The notes: generated by a model from the sequence alone, not told the origin. Positions 50,881-60,318 are shown, counted from the first letter of the stretch. The stretch is 64,000 nucleotides of DNA from Opitutaceae bacterium (GCA_016794625.1 JAEUGY010000066.1:1-64000); one strand, 5' to 3'. Made by a program: numbers and translations.

Positions 50881-52155
50881 TCACCGCGGAGGGGTCGTGG
50901 GGGTCGAGGGAGAAGGAGTTGGCACGACCACAGGCGTGAGATTCTGCAGCCAATAGCCCCCGTTCTTCTTGTACGTCTCGATTCCCCGGTCCCCTCCAAG
51001 CAACGGGCTCAACCGCTGGTTGGCCTCGGCGGCGAGTGCCGCGAGCTGGCGCTGACGGTCCGCAAAGGTCGTGGCGGGAACGGTGCGGAGCTGGGCGGCC
51101 CGTTGTTCGATGTCCTGCTGCACGGCGATCACTTGCGGGACGTTGGTGGCGGGCAATCCAAGACGGCTCACCACTGCCTGCGTAGTGAAGTACTCAGGAC
51201 TGCGCATCTGCTCGTAGCGCGCGCCCAGTTCGGGACCGATGGCGGCCTTGATGTCTGCGCTAAGCTTGGCCTCGGCGGCGCGTTGCTCGGGTGACACGTC
51301 CGGGCGGGTGCCGACAAAGCTCGTATTGCTGGGGTTGTACTGATCGTCAAAGGCCCTCTGCAAACGGTAGATCGCGGTGAACTGGTCTTCACTCAGGTCC
51401 AAAGCGGCGGTCGATCCACGTATCCGGGCGGTGGTGGACGACGTGCGCATCTCGTAGGCGTCCAGCTGCTCGGGACTGAGAATGGCTGCGAGGTCCTTGC
51501 GTCGTTCCGACTCGAGCAGGGCGAGCCGCTCACGAAACTCCGGAAGAGGCGTTCGCAGCAGTTGTGAACGGGCCTGCGCCAGAAGGTCCTGGTAGTCCTC
51601 GTCGATGCGTTGAATTTGGCGGGCGGTCTGGCGCGAGACGTCGCCGTACCTCCGAGATCGTTCGAGGTCCTCCCAGGGCGAGAGGTCGACTCCATCGTCT
51701 CCCAGTGTGGCGCTCAGCACATCGGCTTCCTCCCGGGCGATTGTCTTCATGCCCGCGGAAAACTCAATGTCTCGTGAACGGCCGGGTGCGTCACGCCAGT
51801 ACGGATACTGCGGCAGACTCTGTGCCAGCGCGACCCGTTTGGCGTCAAACGCGGCGCGTACCTTCAGCTGAACGATGGCCGCGACGACCTGCCGGCTCAA
51901 CCCCGCATGCCGAAGGCGTGCGGCAAGGAGTTTCAGGTCGGTGGTGTCGAAGTGCTCCCAAGGGACCTGCGGCACGTTCATCACGGTGGCCGCTAGTGAT
52001 GCCGAGGCGGCCGATCCCGGGCCGTTCGGGCGGAAGGCGGGCGCGGCGGATTCGACCGAGGGGCTGGGTGTGTTGCGGCTTCGCAGGACCACAACCGCGG
52101 CCAAGGCTCCATTCAGCAGAAGGGACGCGACCAAGCACCAGCGGCCAAGGTTCAT
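50881..52155 (-). CDS. Secreted helical protein of unknown function, paralogue B
   Basis: A 424-residue protein, one residue shorter than its downstream paralogue. It has an N-terminal hydrophobic segment (WCLVASLLLNGALAAVVVL), then a helical body: RERLALLESERRKDLAAILS, EQLDAYEMRTSSTTARIRGS, LAALAAEANQRLSPLLGGDR and TYKKNGGYWLQNLTP. It ends in a Pro/Thr/Ser tail. The aligned stretches have the same order and spacing in both proteins, so a tandem duplication is clear although identity is low. Both probably sit in the periplasm, anchored or free. I cannot assign a function. Confidence 0.7.
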   Translation of the reverse strand: MNLGRWCLVASLLLNGALAAVVVLRSRNTPSPSVESAAPAFRPNGPGSAASASLAATVMNVPQVPWEHFDTTDLKLLAARLRHAGLSRQVVAAIVQLKVRAAFDAKRVALAQSLPQYPYWRDAPGRSRDIEFSAGMKTIAREEADVLSATLGDDGVDLSPWEDLERSRRYGDVSRQTARQIQRIDEDYQDLLAQARSQLLRTPLPEFRERLALLESERRKDLAAILSPEQLDAYEMRTSSTTARIRGSTAALDLSEDQFTAIYRLQRAFDDQYNPSNTSFVGTRPDVSPEQRAAEAKLSADIKAAIGPELGARYEQMRSPEYFTTQAVVSRLGLPATNVPQVIAVQQDIEQRAAQLRTVPATTFADRQRQLAALAAEANQRLSPLLGGDRGIETYKKNGGYWLQNLTPVVVPTPSPSTPTTPPR

Positions 52156-52368
52156 AAGATGGGAGAAGGACTGAAGCGCGCGACGGGCCGACAGACTTGA
52201 ACGGACAAGACGCAATTGCGAGCCCAAAGCCTGTGACATGCAATCCACGTCGAGGCGGAAAACCGGATAATCAATTCCAATTAAGAGGCTTAAGAATGCC
52301 TACAGCTGAATCATGATCTTATAGATGTATGAACTAGATTTTTCCGGCGTTCCTGCTATCTTAAGTCA
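52156..52368. promoter_or_regulatory. Divergent promoter region of paralogue operon and cysH
   Basis: A 213-bp spacer that is clearly richer in A+T than its surroundings in the part near cysH (52260-52360). TATAGAT and TATCTTAAG elements there may contribute to the cysH promoter. I found no riboswitch fold by eye, though sulfur genes often carry regulatory leaders. Confidence 0.35.
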
Positions 52369-53094
52369 ATGCATGTCCTCGCCGACCCTACTCGATCCGC
52401 GTTTTCCGCGGTGGATCTGGAGGCGGGGAGTGCCGAGGATCGGGTGCGTTGGGCGGTGGAGACCTTTGGCGAGAAGTTGGTGCTGACGACCAGTTTTGGG
52501 ATCCAGTCGGCGGTGATGCTGCACTTGGTCACACAGGTGGTTCCGAAGATCCCGGTGATCTTCATCGATACGGGGTATCACTTTCCCGAAACCTACCGGT
52601 TTGCCGCAGATTTGACCACCCGACTTGGGCTCAACCTCAAGACCTTTGTGCCTGCCATGACGGCGGCGCATCAGGAGGCGGTCTATGGTCGACTTTGGGA
52701 AAAGGACCTCGAAGGGCTCAAGCGCTACAATTTCATCAACAAGGTTGAGCCGATGGAGCGGGCGGTGCGCGAGTTGGGGGCCACGGCTTGGCTGGCCGGA
52801 CTGCGTCGTTCGCAGGCGAGTACCCGGGAAACGCTGCGGGTGGCCCAGGTGCAGAACAAGGTCACCAAGGTGCACCCCATCTTGGATTGGGACAATCGCC
52901 GCGTGCATCGTTACCTCACTCAGCACGGCCTGCCTTATCATCCGCTTTGGGATCAGGGGTATGTTTCCATTGGCGATTGGCATAGTACGTCAAAATTGGA
53001 AGCCGGCATGACCGAGGAGCAGACGCGGTTCGGTGGCCTCAAGCGCGAATGCGGCCTGCACGAGACGAGCGGCAAAGACGATTTCCAGATCTAG
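52369..53094 (+). CDS. cysH: Phosphoadenylyl-sulfate (PAPS) reductase
   Basis: A 241-residue enzyme that reduces activated sulfate to sulfite in assimilatory sulfate reduction. The PP-loop-like start is [17 protein letters not shown], followed by [33 protein letters not shown] and [15 protein letters not shown]. The catalytic ECGLH is at about 226-230. The paired-cysteine iron-sulfur motif of APS reductases is absent, so PAPS is the likelier substrate with thioredoxin as donor. No other cys genes adjoin it. Confidence 0.93.
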   Translation: MHVLADPTRSAFSAVDLEAGSAEDRVRWAVETFGEKLVLTTSFGIQSAVMLHLVTQVVPKIPVIFIDTGYHFPETYRFAADLTTRLGLNLKTFVPAMTAAHQEAVYGRLWEKDLEGLKRYNFINKVEPMERAVRELGATAWLAGLRRSQASTRETLRVAQVQNKVTKVHPILDWDNRRVHRYLTQHGLPYHPLWDQGYVSIGDWHSTSKLEAGMTEEQTRFGGLKRECGLHETSGKDDFQI

Positions 53095-53140
53095 GATTCA
53101 CGGAGTGACCTGATGGGTCGGAGCTGTTTTGTTCGCCGGC

Positions 53141-55303
53141 ATGTTACCGCGATTTCTGCTGCTTGGGCTGGTTTGTGTGCTGGTGGTCCGGGCCGCGCCG
53201 ATCGATCGCGAGGCGTGGGTTTCTCGTCACCACCCGGTGAATCGCGCGGTGGATTTCGACGCCCCATTGACCGTGGGCAACGGTGGGTTCGCCTTCACCG
53301 CGGACATCACCGGCCTGCAAACGCTGGCGGGTGACTATCATCGCCACGGCGTGCCGACTGAAACGCTTTCCCGCTGGTGCTGGGTGACCGACGACAATCC
53401 GCAGGGGTACCAACTTTCGGATACCAACCAACCTTTCCGGATGGCGGACGGGCGGACCCTGGGATTTCCCACCCGCCAGGGCACCCCGGCCGGCGAATGG
53501 TTGCGGCGGAATCCGCGCAGCCACCCGCTGGGTGTGCTCGCGCTGGAGTGGGACAAGGCGGATGGATCCCCGCTCTCGCCGGCGGACATTGAGTCGCCTG
53601 ATCAGGTGCTCGACCTCTGGCGCGGCGTGCTGACCAGCCGGTTCAATCTCGGCGGAGTGCCCGTGACGGTGGTTACGGTGTGCGATCCCGCGAGCGACAC
53701 GGTGGGGGTCCGGGTGACATCCGAGTGGGTCGAGCGCGGGCGCCTGCGAGTACGTCTCGCGTTCCCACGCGGTCACGATCCGGCAGTCAAGAACACCCCG
53801 GGCTTCGATTGGAGCCAGCCCGACCGGCATCGTTCCGAGCTGCGGGACGGCGCGCGGGGTGGAGCGGTCGTTCGCCGGACGGTGGGCGCGACCACCTATC
53901 ATGTGGCGGTCAGCCGTCCGTTGCGCCAGGCGGGAGCACATGCCTTTCTGATCGAGACACCTCCGATGGGTGGACGGGAGCTCGCCTTCACGGTAGGCTT
54001 TTCCTCAGACGAGTCGGAGGCCGTGGCAGGTGCGTCGGTGGACGCCCTGCTGACGGCCAGCGCGAAGGCGTGGACCTCCTTCTGGCAAACGACGGCGGCG
54101 GTCGATTTTTCCGGGAGCACGAATCCCCTCGCGATGAAACTCGAGCGACGCGTGGTCTTGTCGCGTTATCTCGCCGCCGTGCAGCTCGTCGGGGATGTGC
54201 CGCCCCAGGAGAGCGGCCTCACCTGCAACACCTGGTATGGAAAGCATCACACCGAGATGATCTGGTGGCATGCGGCGCACTTCGCGCTGTGGGGGCAGGA
54301 TGCGGCGCTGGAGAAAAACCTGTCGTGGTATCGCGCGCAACTGCCGGCGGCGCGCCGGTTGGCGGCGAGTCGCGGATTGCCCGGTGCCCGCTGGGCCAAG
54401 ATGACCGGCCCGGATCTGCGGGAGAGCCCCGGCGGCAATCCGCTCATTGTCTGGAATCAACCCCATCCCATCTACCTGGCGGAGTTGTTGTATCGGAACC
54501 GCCCCACACCCGAGCTGCTGGCCACCTACCGCGACCTCGTGCTCGAAACGGCGGAAACCCTCGCGGGCATGCTCCATTGGGACGCTGCGCGCGGTGTCTA
54601 TGGGCTTGGCCCTCCGCTGTGGATCGTGCAGGAAATCCATGATCCGGCGACGAGTCAGAATCCGACCTTTGAGCTGGCCTACTGGCGATGGGCGCTCGGC
54701 GTGGCGCAGCAGTGGCGTGAGCGGCTCGGTCTGCCGCGCGAACCGACGTGGGATCATGCTGTGGCGCACCTTCCGCCCTTGGCCCAGCGCGACGGAAAGT
54801 ACGTTGCCCTCGAGTCACATCCCGACACCTGGACCCGCCGCGACAGTCGTCACGATCATCCGGAGATGCTGATGCCCCTCGGGGTCCTGCCCGGCGGGCC
54901 GGACGTCGACCGCGGCACCATGGAGCGAACGCTTGATGCCGTGCTGGCGGAGTGGGACTGGGAAACGAAGATCTGGGGCTGGGACTATCCGATGATCGCC
55001 ATGACCGCAGCGCGTCTGGGACGACCGGAGACCGCGGTTGAGATCCTTCTTCGGGACGGCCCGAACAACCGGTATCTGCCGAATGGACACTGCCCGCAGC
55101 GCAGCGATGAGAAGATGGATCCGTCGGCTCCGCCCGGATCCCGGCGTCGTGAGATCGCGGTCTACCTCCCCGCCAATGGCGCGTTTCTGGCGGCGGTGGC
55201 CCTCATGGTCCAAGGGTGGGATGGCTGCACCACCCAGCATCCCGGCATTCCCAAGGATGGCACCTGGGTGGTCAGGGCTGAGGGATTGCGGCCCTTGCCC
55301 TAG
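53141..55303 (+). CDS. Large secreted six-hairpin glycosidase-like protein
   Basis: A 720-residue exported protein (leader LPRFLLLGLVCVLVVRAAP). The N-terminal beta-rich domain has LTVGNGGFAFTADITGLQTL. The C-terminal half looks like an (alpha/alpha)6 barrel with SGLTCNTWYGKHHTEMIWWH, AAHFALWGQDAAL, VWNQPHPIYLAELLYRNRP and NPTFELAYWRWALGVAQQW. This two-domain plan recalls GH65/GH95-like and other six-hairpin glycosidases. The exact family and substrate are unknown. I preferred the ATG at 53141 over a TTG at 53129. It starts 46 bp after cysH but seems functionally unrelated to it. Confidence 0.65.
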   Translation: MLPRFLLLGLVCVLVVRAAPIDREAWVSRHHPVNRAVDFDAPLTVGNGGFAFTADITGLQTLAGDYHRHGVPTETLSRWCWVTDDNPQGYQLSDTNQPFRMADGRTLGFPTRQGTPAGEWLRRNPRSHPLGVLALEWDKADGSPLSPADIESPDQVLDLWRGVLTSRFNLGGVPVTVVTVCDPASDTVGVRVTSEWVERGRLRVRLAFPRGHDPAVKNTPGFDWSQPDRHRSELRDGARGGAVVRRTVGATTYHVAVSRPLRQAGAHAFLIETPPMGGRELAFTVGFSSDESEAVAGASVDALLTASAKAWTSFWQTTAAVDFSGSTNPLAMKLERRVVLSRYLAAVQLVGDVPPQESGLTCNTWYGKHHTEMIWWHAAHFALWGQDAALEKNLSWYRAQLPAARRLAASRGLPGARWAKMTGPDLRESPGGNPLIVWNQPHPIYLAELLYRNRPTPELLATYRDLVLETAETLAGMLHWDAARGVYGLGPPLWIVQEIHDPATSQNPTFELAYWRWALGVAQQWRERLGLPREPTWDHAVAHLPPLAQRDGKYVALESHPDTWTRRDSRHDHPEMLMPLGVLPGGPDVDRGTMERTLDAVLAEWDWETKIWGWDYPMIAMTAARLGRPETAVEILLRDGPNNRYLPNGHCPQRSDEKMDPSAPPGSRRREIAVYLPANGAFLAAVALMVQGWDGCTTQHPGIPKDGTWVVRAEGLRPLP

Positions 55304-55337
55304 CGCGGTTTGGCTGACGCGCCAGGGCGGAGACCGG

Positions 55338-55997
55338 TCAAACCTTGTCGACGATCCGGTCGGCGAGACCGTAGGCGATGGCTTCCTTGGCGTTCAGGTA
55401 GAAGTCCCGATCGGTGTCGTTGTTGATGCGTTCCAGCGGCTGACCCGACGCATCGGCGAGGATCTGGTTCAGTTCCGCACGGATCTTTTCCATTTCCTGG
55501 GCCTGGATGTTGATGTCGGTGGCGGGACCGCTGAAGCGTCCACTGATCAAGGGCTGGTGAATGAGCACGCGCGAGTGCGGGTAGAGCAGACGCCGGCCTT
55601 TGGGAGCGGCGCTGAGCAAGATCGAGCCCATGGAGGCGGCCATGCCGGTCACCACGACCGTGATCGGCGAGGTGATCAGCTTCATGGTGTCGTAAACGGC
55701 CATGCCGGCCGTGATCGAGCCGCCGGGTGTGTTGATGTAGAACGTGATCTCTTTGCCCGGGTCGACCGCCTCAAGGTAGAGCAGCGTCTCGGTGATCTGC
55801 TTGGCCGTGGCGTCGGTGACCGCGCCCCAGAGAAAGATCTTCCGCTGTTCGATGAATTTCTTGGCGATCAGGATGCCCACCGGGCCGCCCTCTTTCTTGC
55901 CGGCTTTTTCGCCTTCGGTCTCGTCGTCGTCCTCGTCGTCGTCATCGGCACGCGGCAGCGGGGCGGAGAGACTGGCCTGAAGATGGTCGAAATGCAT
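55338..55997 (-). CDS. clpP: ATP-dependent Clp protease proteolytic subunit
   Basis: A 219-residue ClpP. The triad is intact: Ser122 in TGMAASMGS, His147 in HSRVLIHQP and Asp194 in NNDTDRDFY. KKFIEQRKIFLWGAV and YINTPGGSITAGMAVYD are also typical. The N-terminus is unusual: about 25 extra residues including an unbroken acidic run (ADDDDEDDDETEGE) before the part that normally lines the axial pore. No clpX or tig adjoins it. A second clpP elsewhere in the genome is likely. Confidence 0.93.
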   Translation of the reverse strand: MHFDHLQASLSAPLPRADDDDEDDDETEGEKAGKKEGGPVGILIAKKFIEQRKIFLWGAVTDATAKQITETLLYLEAVDPGKEITFYINTPGGSITAGMAVYDTMKLITSPITVVVTGMAASMGSILLSAAPKGRRLLYPHSRVLIHQPLISGRFSGPATDINIQAQEMEKIRAELNQILADASGQPLERINNDTDRDFYLNAKEAIAYGLADRIVDKV

Positions 55998-56120
55998 AGG
56001 TATCCCACGTTGGGGGCGTTGCGGACGTTGGCAAGTCCCGGGGCGGGATTGCCCGTCCGCGGGGAGCGGAAACGGGTCTTCAGTTTAGACGGCGTGGTCC
56101 GATGCCCGACATGACGCCCT

Positions 56121-56990
56121 ATGTCCACCGGTTCTCACTCGTCCGCGCCGCTCACGCCGGCCAAGATTGTTCAGGAAGTTCGCGATTTGCCTGCGGCCCC
56201 CAAGGTTTTGCCGAAGCTGCGACGCCTGCTCGGCGATGATAACTCGTCCCTCGACGAAATCGTTGGCCTGATTAGAATTGAGCCCGGTATCGCTGCCCGT
56301 TTGCTTCAGGTCTCAAACAGTGCGATTTACTCGAAGGGGGAGCGATGTTCCTCGGTCGATGAGGCGGTGGGACGCGTGGGCTTCCAAGGAGTTTACGACA
56401 TGGTGATGCACGCGGTGGCCGCGCAGGTCCTCGTGCGGCCCCTGACTACTTACAACCTGGAGAGCGACACCCTGTGGCGATACTCGGTGGTGGGAGGCCT
56501 GGCGGCGGAGATGCTTGCGACCGAGACGGGAGAGTCGCGCGAAACAGGCTATACCCTCGGACTTTTGCATCAGATCGGCATGGTGGCGATCGATGGATGG
56601 GCGCTTCGGAATGAACCGACGTTGGGACTGGCCTGCCGTCCCTTTCCCAAGGAGTACACCGGGAGCGAGCGCGCCCTGTTAGGTTTCACGAACGCCGACG
56701 TGGGCGCCCTGTTATTGCAGCGCTGGGAGTTCCCTCCCGAAATGGTGGAAGCCATTCGTTGCCAGTATGCTCCCTTGGACGCCGGTCCGTCGAAGCGACT
56801 GGCCTGCCTGCTTTATGCCGCCAAGTGGGTGCGGTCGGTGGTCTGCTTGCCGCAGGGTGAGGAAATTCCTGAGGTGGATCCGGCGTGCCTCGAACCGCTA
56901 GGCCTGGACCTCGCCCGCCTGCAGGCGCTGGCAGAAGACGTGCGGGCCCGCGCGGCCGAGATGCAGGATTTGATGGAGATCGATCGCTGA
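56121..56990 (+). CDS. HDOD-domain signalling protein
   Basis: A 289-residue cytoplasmic protein made of one HDOD domain: LPAAPKVLPKLRRLLGDDN, EIVGLIRIEPGIAARLLQVSNS, SVDEAVGRVGFQGVYDMVM and LGLLHQIGMVAIDG. HDOD domains are related to HD hydrolases but usually lack the metal-binding pair, and they act in signal output or stress and motility control. Here the HD position reads HQ, so catalysis is unlikely. It is divergent from clpP with a 123-bp spacer and followed by a lipoprotein gene 105 bp on. Confidence 0.85.
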   Translation: MSTGSHSSAPLTPAKIVQEVRDLPAAPKVLPKLRRLLGDDNSSLDEIVGLIRIEPGIAARLLQVSNSAIYSKGERCSSVDEAVGRVGFQGVYDMVMHAVAAQVLVRPLTTYNLESDTLWRYSVVGGLAAEMLATETGESRETGYTLGLLHQIGMVAIDGWALRNEPTLGLACRPFPKEYTGSERALLGFTNADVGALLLQRWEFPPEMVEAIRCQYAPLDAGPSKRLACLLYAAKWVRSVVCLPQGEEIPEVDPACLEPLGLDLARLQALAEDVRARAAEMQDLMEIDR

Positions 56991-57095
56991 ACGCGGGCGG
57001 GCCAACTCCGGCCGGAACCGCTCCGACGGTCAGCGCATTGGTTTGAATTGCGTTGCGACCTTGGGCACAGATCGGTGTCTCTCCCCAGACGCACC

Positions 57096-57545
57096 ATGAT
57101 CAAAGCGCTCGTCTTTCTTGCCGTCCTCGCGCCGTTTTTCGCCGGTTGTTCGACCCTGACGCACCAAGCGGCGCCCGGCGTGGAACTCGCGAACATCAAG
57201 CGCGTCTTTGTCGAGCGTCGCCTGGCGGATAACAACAATGTGCGCGATCGATTTGTGCGTGCGTTGCAAGCCAAGGGGATTGAGGCCGAGGCCGGACCCC
57301 TGACCATGATGCCGGAAAAGGGCATTGAGGCCGTTCTGATTTATGAGGATCGGTGGGCCTGGGACTTTCGCACCTACCTGGTGGAAGTCCGGGCGGAGCT
57401 GAGGCACCCGGTCACCCAGGCGCTGATGGCGCAGGCCTATCTGCAGCGTGCACCCTTTGGCGGAAAGTCGACCGACGAGATGGTGAACACCGTGGTGGAT
57501 GCCCTCTTCCGCATGCCGAAACGCCGGTCAAGCCAGGGCGACTAG
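57096..57545 (+). CDS. Small lipoprotein of unknown function
   Basis: A 149-residue protein with a leader (MIKALVFLAVLAPFFAGCS) whose lipobox-like FAGC would be lipidated at Cys18. The mature domain (KRVFVERRLADNNNVRDRFV, RALQAKGIEAEAGPL, VEVRAELRHPVTQALMAQAY) resembles small periplasmic lipoproteins with an alpha/beta fold found widely in Bacteria. The function is unknown. The frame begins at 57048, but the ATG at 57096 matches the leader. Confidence 0.75.
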   Translation: MIKALVFLAVLAPFFAGCSTLTHQAAPGVELANIKRVFVERRLADNNNVRDRFVRALQAKGIEAEAGPLTMMPEKGIEAVLIYEDRWAWDFRTYLVEVRAELRHPVTQALMAQAYLQRAPFGGKSTDEMVNTVVDALFRMPKRRSSQGD

Positions 57546-57582
57546 CGCGCGCCGGCGCGAACCGCGCGCAGCGCCGACCAGT

Positions 57583-58305
57583 TCAGCCGACCCGTTGCGT
57601 TTCGACCCAGCGCACCGCGTGGCGGACGACGGCGGTGCTATCCTTGAGGTCGAGCTTTTCCTTGATGTGCCCCCGATGCACGTCGACCGTCTTGGAACTC
57701 AAGCCCAGTTGCTGGGCGATTTCCCGCGTGCTTTTGCCCTCGCCGATGAGTTTGAACACCTCGAATTCGCGGTCGGTGAGTTTTTCGATGGGCGAGGAGG
57801 AGCCGCGCGGCTTCCGTCCGGACATCGCCTCCAGAATGTTGGCTGAAATCTGCGTGCTGACGTAGATGCCGCCGGACAGAACCTGACGGATGGCTGCGAG
57901 CAGGGCCTCCCCGCCCGCCTCCTTCATGATATACCCGCGACCGCCGGCGCGGAGCACGCGTTCGGCGTAGAGGGTTTCGTCATGCATCGACACCACCAGG
58001 ATCGCCAGCTTCGGTTTGAGGGCGAGCAGGTCCTTGATGAACTCGATCCCACTGCGGCCCGGCATGGTGATGTCGGACAGGACCAGATCGACAGGATTTT
58101 TGGATACCCACTGCAGTGCGGTCGCCGGATCGCCCGCTTCGCCGCAGACACAGAGGTCGGGCTGTTTGTCGATGAGCTGACCAAGGCCCGCGCGCATGAA
58201 GGGATGGTCGTCCACCACGAGAACACGTTGCCGGCCGCCGGGGTGGGGCGACGCAGGAGCGAGGGGTGCAGTGGGGGCAGGTGGGGGAAGCTTGGAGGTG
58301 GGCAT
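57583..58305 (-). CDS. LuxR/NarL-type response regulator
   Basis: A 240-residue regulator. A Pro/Ala-rich N-terminal tail is followed by the receiver (RVLVVDDHPFMRAGLGQLI, phospho-Asp in LVLSDITMPG, Lys in YIMKEAGG). A LuxR helix-turn-helix follows (LTDREFEVFKLIGEGKSTRE, LGLSSKTVDVHRGHIKEKL). It is the last gene of a four-gene two-component operon and is probably phosphorylated by the HisKA_3 kinase just upstream, 99 bp away. Its targets are unknown. Confidence 0.92.
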   Translation of the reverse strand: MPTSKLPPPAPTAPLAPASPHPGGRQRVLVVDDHPFMRAGLGQLIDKQPDLCVCGEAGDPATALQWVSKNPVDLVLSDITMPGRSGIEFIKDLLALKPKLAILVVSMHDETLYAERVLRAGGRGYIMKEAGGEALLAAIRQVLSGGIYVSTQISANILEAMSGRKPRGSSSPIEKLTDREFEVFKLIGEGKSTREIAQQLGLSSKTVDVHRGHIKEKLDLKDSTAVVRHAVRWVETQRVG

Positions 58306-58404
58306 GGCGGAGACGTGCGCCGGTTCAAAGCGCGCTCGGGCCAGAAGGCGGGTGGGTCGGGACCTGGGTGCGGTGGGCGGAAGCGGAGGGGGCTGGTGAA
58401 AACG

Positions 58405-59847
58405 TCAGGGGGCGGGTGTCGCGGTGGCCGGACGGCGCAGGGTACAAATCACACCGGAACCCTGTCCCCGTTTGGTGTCGAGTGTGAGATCCGCGCCGAT
58501 GGCATTGGCCCGATGGCGCATGACCTGCAGACCGATGCCCTGCACGGATTTGCGGACCCGGGAAAGACCGCGGCCGTCGTCGGCGATTTCGAGCCGCACG
58601 ATGTCATCCCGTGCGGCCAGGGAGATCACAATTTCGGAGGCGCCGGCGTGTTTCAGCGCGTTGCCCACGGCTTCCTGGGCGATACGATAGAGGTGTCCGG
58701 CCACTTCGCTGTCTTTGAACAGCACAGGTGAGGGGCATTCGAACCGGCAGGCCACCCGACCCAGCGAATGCGTGCGCTGGGCAAGCTCGGACAAAGCGGC
58801 TTGCAGGCCGGTGGCATCCAGCATGAAAGGCGTCAGCCCGTGCGCGAGCGAGCGCGTCTGGGAGATGGCGTCGCGCAGAAACTGGCACATCCGCGACACC
58901 TGGTCGGCCAGGTCGGGGCGGGCGGTCGCGATGTCCGCGCGCAGGGACTGGCACATGAACTCGATTGCCGTCAACTGCTGGCCCAGACCGTCGTGCAAGT
59001 CCTGTCCAATGCGCCACTGCTCCCGGTCGCTGATGCGCAGCACTTCCTTCTCCAGCTGTTTGCGCTCGGTCAGGTCGGTCAACGCCCCCGTCAAACGCAG
59101 CGGTTTGCCCTCGGCGTCGCGCACCAGCAGGGCGCGCGCGAGCACCCAGCGGTAGGTTCCATCCTGATGGCGCAGCCGGTGCTCGTTGCTGAAGCTGGAA
59201 CCCTCGCCGTCGAGGAAAGCCTGATACGAATCCAGGAAGCGCACCCTGTCCTCCGGATGCAGCCGGGATTCCCAGCTGGTGAAGGTCTGCGGCAGCTCTT
59301 CCGGCTTCAGTCCCAGGATCGCGGCGAACCGGGCGGAGAAGTAGGAGTCGGAACCCGGGAACCGGACTTCCCAGACTCCGTCCAGGGTGGCGGCGACGGC
59401 GGAGGCAAAGCGGGTTTCGCTGTCGCGCAGCCGGCTCTGCGCGGCCGCCAGCGCCCGGTCGCGATCCGTGGCTTCGAGCGCCCGTTTGACCACTCCGGGG
59501 AGCAGGTCGAGTAGACCGGAGTCCTTCATCACATAGTCGAGGGCCCCCTGCTTCATCAGATCCACCGCGATCTTTTCGTCACCCTGGCCGGTGACGACCA
59601 CGAATGGAACCGGGGCATCCTCCCGGCGCAGGCGCTTGAGCAGCGTGGTGCCGCCGACCTCCTTCATTTTCAGGTCGAGCAGCATGAGGTCGGGCGTGTG
59701 CTCGACCAGCCAGTCGAAGGCGCGCGCTCCCGAGTCGAGGGTGGTCACCTGGAACCCCTCGGCTTGCAACACCTCCGACATGAGCACGAGCAGCCCTTCG
59801 TCGTCGTCGACGACCAGGATGTGCCGAGGTGCAGGAGGCGGCTCCAC
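58405..59847 (-). CDS. Hybrid sensor kinase: receiver-PAS-HisKA_3-HATPase
   Basis: A 480-residue soluble kinase. The N-terminal receiver (HILVVDDDEGLLVLMSEVLQ, Asp in LMLLDLKMKEVGG, Lys in YVMKDSG) spans about 1-120. A PAS domain follows (FASAVAATLDGVWEVRFPG, RLRHQDGTYRWVLARALLV, PAC-like tail LTDLTERKQLEKE). The HisKA_3 phospho-acceptor lies in REQWRIGQDLHDGLGQQLTA. The HATPase has AQEAVGNALKHAGASEI and LEIADDGRGLSRV. The receiver-first order means it can be switched by an upstream kinase, which suits the operon. Confidence 0.92.
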   Translation of the reverse strand: MEPPPAPRHILVVDDDEGLLVLMSEVLQAEGFQVTTLDSGARAFDWLVEHTPDLMLLDLKMKEVGGTTLLKRLRREDAPVPFVVVTGQGDEKIAVDLMKQGALDYVMKDSGLLDLLPGVVKRALEATDRDRALAAAQSRLRDSETRFASAVAATLDGVWEVRFPGSDSYFSARFAAILGLKPEELPQTFTSWESRLHPEDRVRFLDSYQAFLDGEGSSFSNEHRLRHQDGTYRWVLARALLVRDAEGKPLRLTGALTDLTERKQLEKEVLRISDREQWRIGQDLHDGLGQQLTAIEFMCQSLRADIATARPDLADQVSRMCQFLRDAISQTRSLAHGLTPFMLDATGLQAALSELAQRTHSLGRVACRFECPSPVLFKDSEVAGHLYRIAQEAVGNALKHAGASEIVISLAARDDIVRLEIADDGRGLSRVRKSVQGIGLQVMRHRANAIGADLTLDTKRGQGSGVICTLRRPATATPAP

Positions 59848-59868
59848 GATGGCGACGTCGGGGGCCGG

Positions 59869-60318
59869 TTAGGCCCGCGCTCCGTTGACCGGAGGGACGA
59901 GCAGCAGCGTGATGAAAAGTCCCAGCCGCCGGATGGCTTCGGCGAACCGGTCGTAGTCGACCGGCTTTTGAATGTAGACGTTGCAGCCCAATTCGTGACA
60001 CCGCTGGACCTCGCGCATGTCGTCGGTGGTCGTGAGCATGATGACCGGCAGCTTGCGCAGTTCCTGGTCCTCCTTGATCCGGCGCAGGACCTCGATGCCG
60101 TCGACCTTGGGCATACGAATGTCGAGCAACACGAGGTACATTTGTTCGTGCTCCCGGACCTGGCCGCGGCCGTGACGAAAGAGAAAGTCCAAGACGGCCT
60201 GGCCGTCCGAGAAGTGCTCGATCCGGTTGTTCAGCCCGGCCAGCTCAAGGTTCTCGCGGACGAGAATGGCGTGACCTTCGTCATCTTCAACAATCAGGAT
60301 TACCGGAGGAGTGCTCAT
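59869..60318 (-). CDS. Single-domain response regulator, Rcp1-like
   Basis: A 149-residue stand-alone receiver: VILIVEDDEGHAILVRENLE, phospho-Asp in VLLDIRMPKVDG, Thr in IMLTTTDD and Lys in YIQKPVDYD. The long spacing before the phospho-Asp (FRHGRGQVREHEQM) is typical of Rcp1-type regulators that pair with phytochrome-like kinases. The ATG at 60318 overlaps the kinase stop by 4 bp. It probably shuttles phosphate from that kinase to another partner. Confidence 0.92.
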   Translation of the reverse strand: MSTPPVILIVEDDEGHAILVRENLELAGLNNRIEHFSDGQAVLDFLFRHGRGQVREHEQMYLVLLDIRMPKVDGIEVLRRIKEDQELRKLPVIMLTTTDDMREVQRCHELGCNVYIQKPVDYDRFAEAIRRLGLFITLLLVPPVNGARA

